Shown: piece by piece, positions 23,414-35,690 of the stretch
How positions within the stretch are numbered: position 1 is the stretch's first letter
Layout of the letters: the number at the start of each line of letters is the position of its first letter
DNA from: Humulus lupulus
Taxonomy: Eukaryota > Streptophyta > Magnoliopsida > Rosales > Cannabaceae
Reading direction: 5' to 3'
DNA: 64,000 nt
NCBI RefSeq assembly: GCF_963169125.1
Contig: NC_084794.1
Span: 115,358,358-115,422,357, forward strand
The notes under the pieces: generated by a model
The model's input: the letters and a program-made list of their open reading frames with translations, nothing else
Database searches by the model: none
Told to the model about the DNA's origin: nothing
Program-made: the position numbers and the translations under genes

Positions 23414-25637
23414 GGAAAAATTACATGTGTCACCGTATATCTCAAAAAATTTTGAAATATACGGTGTCTTTCATTTTTATGTTTTCCTATTTCAAATATA
23501 TGGTATTTTAAGCTTTTCTTTTTATACAGTTTTTTTTTAAAACAAACAAATAATAAAATAGCTTTTTTTTAACTAAATAAAGATTAAAAAGAAAGTGCAG
23601 AAAATGTGCTCTTCCCCTTCTCCTCTCTCTATCATTCTCTTCATTATTCTCTCTCATTCGCTCTATCATCCTTCTTTCTAAGCTAGTCTCTCCATTTTCC
23701 CATTGATCCCACCATTTGTTCTCCTGCTTGGTCACATTTTTGTTGGTTTGAACTCTAATAGTTGGGGTTTCAAGCTTTCTTTTTCTTTATTTTCATTTAG
23801 TTTGGTTAGCCCTAAAAGAATTCTATGCCAACGCTACTTTGATCGAGTTGCCTTTTGAAAATGAAAGACTGCCATTCCGAGGCTGAGAAACTCTTAATTC
23901 GACGATGGTAGATAGGACCGTTTTGATGGGATGTGCAGATCTCATCTTTTGCAAGCATTGGTTTTGTTGTTGTTGTACCTTTTCATCTTACTTCTGCAGA
24001 GGCAGAGTGTTGTGCTTACAGTATACTGTGATAAAATGCTTGCTTTAGATCATCAATCAGTGAGGAGGCAACAGGCTTTTCAGCTTATTAGGTGTTTAAG
24101 CTGCGATGGAGAACAACTCTTGTTAACTTATGTATTAGTATAGTTGCTTACAACAAGGGGGCTATAAGATTATGTATGTTACAACCAGGGCTATTTTCTT
24201 TTTGGTGTAAATTCTAACAATAAAATTGCACTTTTATCAAATATATTGCTCAGAATATTTTCTTTGGGACTCGAAAAGAGATATTAGAATTGTCAACAAA
24301 AACAAAATTAACAAGACCCTATGTTTCATTTTTGTTTATTTTGCTTGATTGAAATGAGTAAAACATTTCAATGCCCTTTAAGCATATATGGTCATTTTAT
24401 TGGGTGCTTTAAGTTCAATTCATTGACTTTAAACAAAGAAAATTTTCAATTTTATGCAAGAAAGAATGGTGTTATATGTTATTTTCAGGATATGTAACAA
24501 TCTGTTATAAGTTTGTAAAGTATGTTTATTGTTTAATGTGGTTTTGTAACAGTCTGTTACACTTTTGTAAAATCTATTTGCAGTATGATTTGGTTCTATA
24601 TGTTACAATTTTGAAAAGTTTGTTTCTAGATTTTTGATGTTATTGTTTTGTAAAGTCTGTTTGCAATATGATTTGGTTCTATGTGTTCTAATTTGGAAAA
24701 GTTTGTTTCCAATTTTTGTTATTTTTATTATTTCATGATTTCAGTGAACTTCTATCTATTGAGATTGAATTACTTTTATGTTCATACCTTTCTAAAAAGT
24801 TTGAGATATCACTTTTTTCTTTCTGTAAATATGTTTATTTTTAATTAGTTTAGTTTAGAATCTCATATGCAAATCAAGGAGGTCCCACTTTTGCTATAGA
24901 GGGTCGTGTAAATAGCTGTACTTATCTACCATAATCACTCATATAGCTTTCTGGCACTGTATATTAAGATTCTAGGATAGTTTCTGAACACTCACAAGTT
25001 TGTGAATGTTTATAATAAGTATGTTTAATGAAATGTTGGTTACAATTCTTATAATTTGTTAAATTTTGGTTCTGTAACTATCTATTACAATTTCTTGAAT
25101 TTGTATTATACATTTGTAGATACTGTATATTGACTTTTAACAAATATTTTTCTAATAGTTATTGTATTTTTATTTTTTATTTGTAGGGAAAAGATTGCAA
25201 TTGCAAAAGCTATTTTTGTTATTAAAAAAAACTACATGTTTTGAAATTTAATTCCAGTAATAGTTTTGTAAAGGGTTTTGTTACAAATTCGTGAAGTTAA
25301 TAGTAACTTAATTAATCTTAATATCAAGTATGTATAAGTAGTGTTTGAACTAGCAATGACGAGTAGAATAAGAATACAAAGTAGTACAACAATGCAAACA
25401 TGATCATACAAAAGCAGAAATGTAAAGTTTTTTAGTTTTTTGGGTGGGCCTATGTGTGTTTGAGTTTTGTGGGTGGGCGTCTGTGTGTAATGGACTCTTT
25501 ATTAGGATAGGTGTTGTAAAGTTATAATTAGTTTTAGATATCATATTTATTGAATTACTTTTCTAATTTACCATATATATGTGTAGTTACTGTCAATTAG
25601 ATTTTTTTTTAATTTACCGTATATTTGAAAATTTCCC
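23414..25637. mobile_element. Non-autonomous Mutator-like element, 2.2 kb, with perfect 9-bp target duplication
   Basis: Flanked by AAAATAAAA at 23405-23413 and 25638-25646. The ends are inverted: left GGAAAAATTAC.. with AAATTTTGAAATATACGGT near 23452, right (reversed) GGGAAATTTTCAAATATACGGT. A 9-bp duplication is typical of the Mutator superfamily. No transposase is visible. The inside holds a CT-rich stretch (23610-23700) and a 70-codon ORF at 23931-24143 that I do not recognise; it may be captured host sequence. Repeated TTTTGTAA..GTTTGTTTC-like phrases occur at 24480-24720. Confidence 0.75.
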
Positions 25638-26472
25638 AAAATAAAATTGGTAAGTCAAAATAGATTTTTATTTATTGAATTTTAAAAAGATGATGATAAT
25701 GATGATCATCAATTTGAATTTGAATTTTGAATTTAAAATTTAAATTTTGAAATATAGTAGTGATATTTCATTAAAAAGATAATACCATATTTTTGTTGAA
25801 TGATTGATTTTAATTAAATAAATAAATAAAAGAAAAATGCAATATCCCTGAAAGGAAATACTTCTATACACACATGACACAATCTAGGGATTGGGCCATC
25901 CGTGTAGCAGTGTAGTGATAAAGTATGAGTATTGTTTTCATTCTATTTTTATTTATTTAATGATTTGACAATAGATGTTTTCAAATTTGGTAAGTTAGAT
26001 ATTTACCTAAATCAATTTCTATCATCATTATGATATTATTAATATATTACTATTATTATTAGGAATAATAAGGTAACATATAATATATATTATGAAATAA
26101 CAAGAAGAAAACAAAAGAGTGGAGATTCATGAAAATTTTCAGAATTTGTCAGACAAGAAATTGTCATTATCTTCTTCTTTTATTCTAACCCTTCTAAAGC
26201 CATAACTCAAATTCTCATGTGTTGAGGTATACATGTGATTTCTAAATTACAAACTCATGCTCTATATGTGCCTACACATCTTGAGGTATAGAGAACACTC
26301 TGAAAGATCGTTGTTTGAGTACTCAAAGCATTGGATAGGAAGATCGATATATATATACGAAAATACTCAATCACACTTGATAGGCTTCAAGAGGTAAATA
26401 TTTCTGTTCTTGAATATTTGTATATGTGTGCATATGATATATATATATATATAATTATGTGTATATTTATAT

Positions 26473-27246
26473 TGATGTAACCTGGGAAGGTGACAGCCTA
26501 CGCGTCCAGACAGCTAAAGGAGTATGAACAGAGGTATGCCACTCATGATCTAGAACTGACAACAGTGGTATTTGCACTGAAGGTATGGAAGCATTACCTG
26601 TATGGAGAGAAGTGCGAAATATACACTGACCATAAGAGTTTGAAGTATTTCTTTACTCAAAAGGATTTGAATATGCATTGAAGATGTTGGCTGGAGTTGG
26701 TAAAGGACTATGGTTATGAGATTTTGTACCATCCAGGAAAGGCCAATGTGGTGGCAAACGCATTGAGTCGAAAGGGCCTAAGGAAGTTGTTCAGTTCGAG
26801 ACAGATATCAGAAAAGATAGCTGAAGAAATAATGAGAGTGGGAATTGAATCGGTAGTTGATCAGCTAGCCACATTACTCTTCACTCCACACTCCTTGAGA
26901 TAATCAGAGAAGCACAAAAGGAGGGTTCTCAACTGAGGAAACACATGGAGAATGTATTAGCGGGATTGGCTAGAGATTTTACTATTTCAGAGGTAGATCT
27001 GTTGAGGTATAAAAATTGGATTTGTGTTCCGATGGATTCTAGTATCACGTCAGAGATTCTGGATGAGTCTCATACAACTCCTTATTCTTTACATTGGGAA
27101 TGAAGAAGGATGTGGTGGATTATGCGGCCAAGTGTTTAACCTGTCAATAGGTGAAGGATGAACACAAGGACCAGTGAGGTTGCTGCAGCCTTTAGGGAGT
27201 CCAGAGTGGAAGTGAGAAGATATTGCCATGGACTTCATGGTTGGAT
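26473..27246 (+). pseudogene. Element B RNase H second part and start of integrase
   Basis: Continues exactly where 12859 was cut: [40 protein letters not shown], then the connection region and the start of integrase (AKCLTCQ). Stops and frameshifts are frequent. It is interrupted at 27247, inside the segment that reads GLPKT in element C. Confidence 0.85.
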
Positions 27247-29126
27247 CAAATCAGAGATTATACGCAGCGGAACAACAATCAAATTGTTAGTTTAATCTCA
27301 TAAGATTTCTAGATCTACTTCTTCACATGCATATATATATTGAATCAAAGACATGAATAGAAAAATTACCTCAGGTTCTTCCTTGCTGCTATCTTTTTGT
27401 ATGGCTAAATCCTTGAGATCTCACACCAAGATCTTCCAAAATGTTCTCAGCACACAAAGAACGAGTGTGGGCTCGCTATACAAACAATAGGCAAAAAACT
27501 ATTTATCAGATGTTCTCAACACATGAGATGTGATACAGTTTGGACCTAGGTTTTGTGAAGAACAGTGACTTTTGATTGTATCACTGTTCTCTTTCTCTGA
27601 GAGAGATTTTTAGATATTTTTCTATTCCTGAAAAGTTACGTTCTGAAAAACTGATATCCTATATTTAATATATCCAATATATTAAAATAAAATCTTAGTT
27701 ATTTTAAACAATTTTGAAAATAACTAATCAGTTATCAGATTTTTGTTTAAATAATAATATTTTAATAAAATTACAATATCTCATTATTTATTTAAAATTT
27801 AAATAACTAAAATTGTGGAACCTAGAAACTTATCACAGTCTCTTATGCTTGTAGCACAGTGACTGTGCACTGTGCTACACGTGTACCACATGCCAGTGAT
27901 GACATGTGATTTTTCCCAATTTTTTATTATTATTTAAATACCAAATATTCCAAAAATAAATTAATTCAAAATTAATTATATTTTTGTTAAATCAAATAAT
28001 TAATTACATTACATATAATTAAACAATAATTATGTTTGATACATAGAAAAATATTTTACTTATCACATAAGTCATTTTTGCCCATTTTTGTATTTACCTT
28101 TGTCAGTGATTGTTTGAGCCATTTCGGGGACCATGGACCTATAACATTAAGCTCCAATAAATAAATTAAATAATTAAACTCTTTAATTATAATAGTTAAT
28201 TTATTAATTCTGATATTACTCTACTATAAATTCAGAATTGCACTCTTTATGTTATATATATACTTTTATAGAAATCTTCTCTTAAGTCGTCCATTGATAT
28301 AACCATCTTACAATAGTTCAACCCTCTAATTAATTAGTTCATAAATTAGAATGGAAGAATTACCATTTTACCTTTCTAATTTACTTCTTATTCCTTAAGT
28401 ACCATTAATTCACTAGTGAATAATTAATCTATAATCTAATTATAGATTTGAGCTCAAAATCATTCAGTTCCAGAATTAATCCTTAAGGGAACTAATATAC
28501 GATATGTTAGTAAAGATTAGATTCTGTGTTGTTGATACATGTTCCCAGCCATCCATGATATTAAATCTCCAAAACAAAAGTCATTAGCCTCATTCTTTGA
28601 AGAGACCTTAACGAATGAATCAAAAGATTTAATAAACATGAACAGGAGTTCATGAACACTGAGGATTTAGGTTGATCTATAAATGATCATCAGTTATGAT
28701 ATGAATTACAAGTCTTTATTTTTAAATGGTTTTTAGATAAAGACTTTAATTCATATCGGTCCATGTCCTATATAATCATATTATATAAAGCACATTTACC
28801 GAGATGTATTTCCACATCAATAATCTGAATCTAGATTATTTGTATCATTATGATACTCAGTAAACCGTACTTACAACTCCAATTAAAGAATTCCATAACT
28901 TTAATTTGTTGTTATTGACTATTTTTATTCATTCATGTGATCTTAATTCTCTCGTACTAATACAAGATCACATCCTCAATAATGAATATGGAATTTTTCT
29001 GATATTTACAAAATTATTCAAACAATAATTTAACAATCTAAATATGACAATAATAATAAACCATTATATTTATTTATTCACAGAAAACAAATGTCTTTTA
29101 CATGCTTTTAGGACACACTCCTAACA
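27247..29126 (-). mobile_element. Second copia-type solo LTR, reversed, inserted in element B integrase
   Basis: On the minus strand it begins TGTTAGGAGTGTGTCCTAAA, the same family type as the LTR at 12860. It shares later phrases such as AAGATC and GAGGTAAT near its 3' part, then TTCCGCTGCGTATAATC. GGAT flanks both sides (27243 and 29127), a likely part of the target duplication. Its inner end does not finish in a clean CA, so the 27247 border is approximate. No copia genes are present; the short ORFs are not supported. Confidence 0.72.
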
Positions 29127-30117
29127 GGATTACCAAGAACAGTGGGGCAACATGATTTTGTGTGGGTGATTGTTAATAGGTACACCAAATCAACCCACTT
29201 TTTGCCTGTCAAAACAAATTTTACAGTGGAGCAGTATGTTGAGTTGTTTGTAAAGGAGATCATGCGTCTCCATGGGGCTCCGAAATCAATAGTGTTAGAC
29301 AGGTACCCCACATTGAAATATAAGTTTTGGGAAAGCCTGCAAAAGGCTATGGGCATGCAGTTGAGATTTAGTACAGCTTATCATCCTTAGAAGAATGGAC
29401 AGTCGGAGAGGACAATCCAAATACTAGAGGATCTTGGAGTAAGTATCTCCCTTTGATTGAGTTTTCTTATAATAACAGTTACCAAGTGACTATCGGAGTG
29501 ATTCCGTATTAAATGTTGTATGGGAGGAAATGTAGACCGCCTTTCATTGGGATGAGACGAGTGAGAGGAAGTACTTAGGTCCTGAGATAGTTCAAAGGGC
29601 TAATGAGGCAATTGAGAAGATTAGAGCTCGAATGCTCGCCTCACAGAGTAGATAGAAGAGTTACTCAGACTTGTAACGTAGAAGTGTAGAGTTTCAAGTC
29701 GGTGATTTTGTGTTTCTCAGAGTTTCTCCTTTGAGAGGAGTGAAACGATTTGGAGTGAAAGGCAAGTTAAGTCCTAGATTTGTTGGCCCCTTTGAGATTC
29801 TGGAACGAGCTGGAGAGGCGGCCTACAAATTAGTTATGCCTCAAGCTTTATCAGGGGCTCACAATGTATTTCAGGTGTCTATGCTCTGGAAGTACGTCTC
29901 AGATCCTGCACATGTGTTAAGTTATGAAAACTTGGAATTGGACCAAGATTTATCTTATGAGGAGAAATCGGCTCAAATCCTAGAAAGAAAGGATAAAGTC
30001 TTACTGAACAAGACCATTGCCTTAGCGAAAGTACTGTGGAGAAAAAACAAAGTAGAGGAGGCAACTTGGGAGCTTGAGTCAGATATGCAAAATCGGCATC
30101 CCGAACTATTCAGGTAA
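29127..30117 (+). pseudogene. Element B integrase and chromodomain
   Basis: LPRTVGQHDFVWVIVNRYTK, FVKEIMRLHGAPKSIV then LDRYPT where related elements have SDRDP (catalytic Asp region altered), and AYHP. A segment of about 36 bases seen in element C is missing near 29430. From 29710 to the TAA after 30114 the C-terminal integrase domain and chromodomain are open (LRGVKRFGVKGKL, LSYEEKSAQILERKDK, NRHPELFR). The chromodomain type supports the chromovirus call. Confidence 0.87.
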
Positions 30118-30139
30118 ATTTCGATGACGAAATTTCTAT

Positions 30140-30153
30140 AAGGAAGGGATAGT
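30140..30153 (+). other. Polypurine tract of element B
   Basis: AAGGAAGGGATAG immediately before the LTR start TGTAACGTCC at 30154. Confidence 0.75.
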
Positions 30154-31330
30154 TGTAACGTCCTAAATTTGCTAATAAGGCTTAGTGTCTTGATTAGCAT
30201 GTCAGGAGGACAATAAATGATTTAATTGCAGGATTAGGTGAATTAATTATGATATATGTGTATTATTATTTGATTGCTTGATTTATGTTATAATATAACT
30301 AGAAATGCATGTTTAGGTGTATTAAATATGCATGTGGGCCCATTCTGGTTAATAAGGGCATGTTTGTAATTTTGGCATGTTGAGGGCATAAATGTAATTA
30401 TGTATGTGTTATGATTGAGACCACACTATTGTGGAGATACATTTGAGATGTGTGGTCCGAGGCGATCCTAGAGAGTGGATTAGGAGAATAGTCACAACGG
30501 GGCATAATACCCGGCTCGGGGTGAGCCTAGGGATATTTTGGGAACGTAGTACGTATTTTGGGTTACCAGGTAACAGGTAGTTATTTAGCAATTGTTTGGG
30601 TATGCCGGGATTAATTGAGGATTTATAAGACTACTCGAGGAATTAGCGGGAATGTGGCAAATGACGGATTTTCCCTTGGTGGTATTAAATGGCTAGGAAT
30701 TGACCTAGGGGTATTCTGGTCATTTTAGTGCAAAAGGATAGACTTGGTTAGGCTAGACTTCAGCAGAACACTTAGGAAAAAAAAATCACTCCCAACTGCT
30801 GCTCTCCTTCTCTCTCTCGTGCACCTATCTCTCTCTCCAAGGTCTTAGAATTTTGAAGGAGAAGCTCTAGAATTTGAAGCTTGTAGTGTTTTGGGATTTA
30901 GCTCAGGGTCAAAATCGTCTCTAAGGTAAGGCTTTACTCTGATTTTTTGTAGATTTATGTTGTAGTTTAAGGGTTTTTTCGAGGTTTAAACCTTAGGCTG
31001 ATTTTGGATTTTGGTGAGAGTATGGAGTAGTTTTTGGGGTAATTATAATGATTATGTAGTGTTGATATGAGTTCTAGACGTAAATATGGGTTTGGGTGTT
31101 GATTAGGGCAAATTTTAGTGAAATTGGCTCGAGAAATCGCAAGGGATTCTGGGTTGTGGAGCTTGAGTCGCGGTGTTGTTCTTCAGGTGTCACGACCCGT
31201 GTGCATGGAAGGGGCCTGGCGATTCTCTGAAATCGCCAAGGTGTCGCGGCACAAATTGGGGTGTGCCGCGACCCGTGTCCCCCAGGAGAAAGCCTTGGGC
31301 TTTCTGACTTGTACCCTAGGGGTTGCCATG
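30154..31330 (+). repeat. Element B 3' LTR, 3'-truncated
   Basis: Begins TGTAACGTCCTAAATTTG. The part from 30970 matches 8456 onward in the 5' LTR. Similarity stops near 31330 (CCTAGGGGTTGCC against CCTAGGGGCTAGGCC), so the second half was lost. The ORF at 31118-31402 runs across this border and is not a gene. Confidence 0.8.
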
Positions 31331-31690
31331 TACTTCTACTTCTTTTGTATAATTCAACACATTAATAGCTCTTTTTGTTTCTTTGGGAAATTTATGTCAT
31401 AGCATTTGTAAATCGTGACATAGATCCTCCTCACTCACATTATTAACTTCATCACCATGTTGAGGTTCCTCAAATTCATTTGCAATATCATTCATGACAA
31501 AAGACTCTCCTTTGCTACTACTAATACTTTTTAAGAGAACCACCAACTTGAGTTTTATGTAAGATTTATCTCTTCAATTTTTCTTTTCTTTTTTTTTTCA
31601 CCCCAAATTTGTACTTTCTAGAAGGAGCTATCACTGTTGATAATAATTTTGTAGTCTCAATAAAAAATTTAATGATTTAATAATAATTGA
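31331..31690 (-). other. Unrecognised coding-like relic
   Basis: The minus strand translates in pieces with codon-like character: KLLSTVIAPSRKYKFGVKKK, then after a frame change GESFVMNDIANEFEEPQH and VSEEDLCHDLQML, a TGA, then HKFPKETKRAINVLN. It is broken by stops and frame changes. I do not recognise the family; a transposon-derived protein is possible. It lies between B's truncated LTR and the AT-rich region. Confidence 0.35.
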
Positions 31691-33389
31691 ATCCCTAAAA
31701 AATAATTAAAAATTACCATTTCAATTGTGGGATTCTTTCTTCAACAAAACACTTCAAAATATGATTTCAAACAAAGTCACATCTCTTTATATAAAAAGTG
31801 TGTAGATAATAAAAATTCTTAGTTTTAAGGATTTTTTTTTAACTTTAATGGAATATTCTAAATATTTAAAGTAATATATATGTAAAATTAATTAAATATA
31901 TATTTATTAATTATATTAATATAAATTTAAATATTATAAAATATTATTATTATTATTATTATTATATTTAATATAAAGCTATATATTTAATAATTATATT
32001 AATATATAAATTCAAATTCAAATGTTATAAAGTATCATTATTATAATAATATATAATACAAAACTAGATATTTAATAATTATATTAATATAAATTCAAAT
32101 GTTATAAAATATTATTATGATAATAATATATAATTCTAGTTTTTTACTAATTATATTAATATGAATTCAAACGTTATATAATAATATTTAATACAAGACT
32201 AGATATTTAATACGTATATTAATATAAATTTAAATATTATAAAATATCATTATAAAAATAATATAAAATACATAATTTCAAATTTTATTAAAAAAATTAT
32301 CATTTATATTTAAAAAGATAATCATATTACATATATATTTTTTTTAAAAGCATAAACAATGTTTTGATTTAATTTTTATTTTAATATATTTAAGCCATTT
32401 TTTTGTATATAATATTGTTTATTTATTTGAAATTTATATGATAATGATACAAATTTAATAAAAATTATTAATAAATTCTATAAATAAGATTAAGCAAATA
32501 TAGATTATAGGTTGTTTGTATCTAGTATATATAATAAGCAGGTGGAGTTGAATAAATAAATTAGAAATATACATTCAAAACAATCACACAAGCAATTAAA
32601 GTTTCATGATAAAATACTAAAATTAAACTCTTAAACTTAATGTTAAAAATATAAAATTATATGTACATAATATACTTTTCATACTCTTTTAGTATATTAT
32701 TTATATATTATGTCATTCTTTTGTATATAATATTGTTTATTAATTTGAAATTTATATGAAAATTATACAAATTTAATAAAAATTATTAATAAATTTTATA
32801 AATAAAACTAAACAAAGGTAGTTTATATGTTGTTTGTATTTAGTAGACGTATTAAACAAGTTGAGTTAAATAAATAAAATAGAAATATACATTCAAACAC
32901 AATCATACAAGCAAGTTTAATGATAAAAAATTAAATATAAACTCTTAAACTTAATGTTAAATATATAAAATTATATGTACAGAATATACTAACCAGTAGT
33001 AGAAAATACTCCAAAAATAAAAAATAAAAACTTCTTCTAGCAAGTTTCCAACCTATAAATAGTTTTACAAAATATATATAATATTAAAATTAATAATTTA
33101 AAAAGTAGAGAAAGAATAAAATAATGAAAAGATTAAAATATTTCTCCATTATTCAAAGCTTTTTCAAAGCTTTATATTGGATAGAGTAGAGAATGACGGT
33201 AAACTGGATGAAAACAAAAGTCTCATATTTTGAGAACAAACTGATGAAGAAAGATAAAGTACAAAGGAGTTTCTAGAATATTTTATTTGAGTTTTTTCTT
33301 TGAAATCACGTTAAGCTTCTTTCTTTCTTTTTATTTTTTATTTTCCCTCTAAAGTGAGGTGGTGTCGTTAGGCTTATTGTATATATATA
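31691..33389. repeat. AT-rich region with tandem and large direct repeats
   Basis: 31870-32280 holds about five diverged copies of a unit near 80-100 bp built on TTAATAATTATATTAATATAA and AATGTTATAAAATAT. Then 32401-32675 is repeated at about 32719-32992 (offset near 318 bp; both contain TTTTGTATATAATATTGTTTA and CTCTTAAACTTAATGTTAAA). No gene is seen. It may be the body of the Helitron that ends at 34776. Confidence 0.7.
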
Positions 33390-33795
33390 GGGTAGGTAAC
33401 CTTTTGTTATCTTGTGTTTTTGTAAAGCATCATTTTGGTACCCTGTATTTACAATAATGTTCATTTGATACCCAATATTATGAAATCGTACATATTTGGT
33501 ATCTTGTATTTTAAAATCATATATATTTGGTACACTATACTCAAATTTTATCAATTTAATCAATTTGATGTCAATTATATAAGTTCCAAATTTAAATTTA
33601 ATTACTTAATTACATATAACTGATGACAGTTTGATCATATTGATAAAATTTTATCTATCAAATCTGAGTCTAAGGTATTAAATATGTATAATTTTAAAAT
33701 ACATGATACTATATGAGCATTATTGAGAACAGAATATACCAAAATGATACTTTATAAAAACATAAGGTATCAAATAAATAAACTCTCATATATAT
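33390..33795. mobile_element. Foldback MITE of about 0.4 kb with long inverted arms
   Basis: The left arm (TAGGTAACCTTTTGTTATC, GCATCATTTTGGTACCC, ACAATAATGTTCAT, TTTTAAAATCATATATATTTGG) is matched in reverse by the right arm (CCAAAATGATACTTTATAAA, ATGAGCATTATTGAGAAC, ATACATGATAC). The arms are about 180-190 bp with a short centre near 33600. It is bordered by TA-rich DNA, so the exact ends and the TA-type target duplication cannot be fixed. No coding capacity; ORFs on both strands here come from the palindrome. Confidence 0.75.
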
Positions 33796-33929
33796 ATATA
33801 TATACTATATATATACTATATATATATATATGCACGAATAATTTTTTGAGTCATCCTTTTTTTTTGTTTGGTAGTGAGTCTCCCACTCTTAGTTGATTAC
33901 ATTGCTGTTTTTTTTTTCACTATTACACG

Positions 33930-34446
33930 TTTCATCTTTTTGGTTTGTTCATTATATTCTTTATTTTGCTTTCTCCTTTTACGTTCACTATTCCACCGCC
34001 GGGCCCTATATATTATTTTATATAGTTTCTTCCAAATATGGTTTTACTCTATCTAGGGAGAAGATCAACAAAAAAAAAACAAAAAACAAAATTAAGTCTT
34101 CCTCCTTCCTAACAACAGCCTTCCGCACGAAGTCATTGACTTCCTTTATTTTCTTATAATAATAATATATATAAATATATTTGTCTGGTAGAATATAGTC
34201 ATTTTTGTTTAGTCCACTATATATACAAAAATTGGTTCTATGTAAAAGTGCTTTTTTTTATTTATTATTTTACTTTTTTATCTTATATTCACTATTCCAC
34301 CGCCTGCCCCTACATATTATATGTAGCCTCTTCCAAATTTAGTTTTACTCTGTCTCAGCCTTCCTCTTTCCTCAACAACAGCCTTCCACAAAGGTACTTC
34401 ATTCACTTCCTTTATTTTCTTATAATAATAAATATAAATTAATTTG
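33930..34446. repeat. Direct duplication of about 0.2 kb
   Basis: 33987-34180 and 34287-34446 share TTCACTATTCCACCGCC, CTTCCAAAT..GTTTTACTCT, CAACAGCCTTCC and TTCCTTTATTTTCTTATAAT. The copies differ by small gaps. Short ORFs over both copies are by-products. Confidence 0.75.
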
Positions 34447-34740
34447 TTAGCTTTGCATGTTATTTAAACAAAGGAAAAATTGTCATAGAATTAGAGGAGT
34501 AGCAAAATATATAATAATAATAATAATGAATTTTAAATTCAATAAGTAACACAGTCAATTTAATTTCAAAGCTGAAGAGAAAAAATTTATTAATTATGAA
34601 CTATTTATTTATAATATTATATACTTTCTTTACTTACAAGAATTCAAAACAAAAATATATTTATTTACTTATTCATTTTTAAATCACTTTTAATCTTCTG
34701 ACAAGAAATAAAATGTTAGAAAAATAGTAATAATATTAAC

Positions 34741-34776
34741 GGGTTGCTCGTGCCTTAGGCACGAGCCATTGACTAG
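34741..34776 (+). mobile_element. Helitron-like 3' terminus (hairpin plus CTAG, followed by T)
   Basis: GCTCGTGCC-TTA-GGCACGAGC forms a perfect 9-bp hairpin, then CATTGA, then CTAG followed by T at 34777. Helitrons end with a short hairpin close to a terminal CTRR and insert between A and T. The 5' end (TC..) was not found, so the length is unknown; the AT-rich DNA from about 31690 is the likely body. Confidence 0.65.
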
Positions 34777-35690
34777 TATATATATATATATATTAGGTTT
34801 TGACTTTTGGGCTTTGGTCATATCTTATATAAGCCTACCAAGAGAATTTCGACCGAGGGAGAAAATTTTGAAAAATTGAGACATAAATTTTTGAATTGGT
34901 GTGTGAAAAAATGAGGTGAACCCCTTCAAGGGGGACCAAGTTTGTAACATCCCACATTTTTAAAATTTTAAGGAAAATAATGTTTAATTTTAAAATGGTT
35001 TAATTATGAAACTATGAGATTAAAATCATTAGTAATTTATAATAAATAGATTTTAATATCTCAAATTATATATTATTCCTTGGAATAAATAATAAAAGAT
35101 ATTAAAGTTTATAAATGAAGAATAATTAGAATTTAAAGAGTTTTATCTCTTATGATATTATTATTTATTGGAAATAAATAATAAGAAACTCTTAAATTGA
35201 TAAATACAATTTATTGAAATTTGAAGATTTATGTTGAAATTTAATAAGATTAAAATAATTATGATTTAATTGTGTTATATAATTATTTTAATAACATTTG
35301 GGTTCGAAAAAACATTGATTTATTAAATTATTGGACCAAAATATTATTTAAATTGTAACAAGAACTTTAGAAAATTTAAAAGATTTATTTGGATAGATTA
35401 TGAATAGTTAGGAGTCCAAATAAAATCTAGAGAAATTATAATTTTTATAGGGTTTCTTTTAGAAATTTAATAAATAAATTAATAGATAAATAAGTAAAAA
35501 CTAAATGAATAAAAAAAGAGATATTATCAGATTTAAAAAAAAAAAAAAAAAACCTAAATTTTCAGATACCCCAAACCCCTCATCTTCCTCATTCCCGTTT
35601 GTCTTTCTCTTGCTCTCTCTTCTCGCATGCCTCTACGTAGCCCCGATCAGGGCACCTCTGACCACCGTCTGACGACACGCGCCGCACAAA
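34777..35690 (+). repeat. Truncated chromovirus 3' end and LTR
   Basis: CAAGGGGGACCAAGTT looks like a polypurine tract. It is followed at 34943 by TGTAACATCCCACATTTT, a chromovirus LTR start. The LTR runs into AT-rich DNA with an A(18) run near 35530 and ends at about 35690, where integrase sequence of another element begins. No internal genes remain left of it except perhaps the last bases of pol. Confidence 0.6.

Larger units (their letters stand above)
12860..26472 (+). mobile_element. Copia-type solo LTR inserted in B, itself carrying two insertions
   Basis: Starts TGTTGGGAATAGTGCCCTTA at 12860, within B's RNase H, after GTGTA. The same family occurs reversed at 27247-29126. Its own pieces are 12860-13119, 22435-23413 and 25647 to about 26472, about 2.06 kb in all; element C and a Mutator-like element account for the rest. 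The right end lacks the expected ..CA terminus and the last few tens of bases. A GTGTA at 26459-26463 could be the target duplication, but the exact right border is uncertain. No internal copia genes, hence a solo LTR. Confidence 0.7.
8456..31330 (+). mobile_element. Element B: decayed chromovirus (Tekay/Del-like), broken by several insertions
   Basis: Collinear pieces of one element: truncated 5' LTR 8456-9872, PBS, gag-pro, RT and RNase H to 12859, rest of RNase H and start of integrase 26473-27246, rest of integrase with chromodomain 29127-30117, PPT, and 3' LTR from 30154. The pieces join when compared with element C, which carries the same genes without the gaps. A copia-type LTR interrupts it at 12860 and another at 27247. 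The start of its 5' LTR was separated by element A. All genes contain many stops. Confidence 0.85.

Noticed and set aside
33306..33623. ORFs on both strands in the MITE
   Set aside because: They arise from the palindrome and have no similarity to known proteins.
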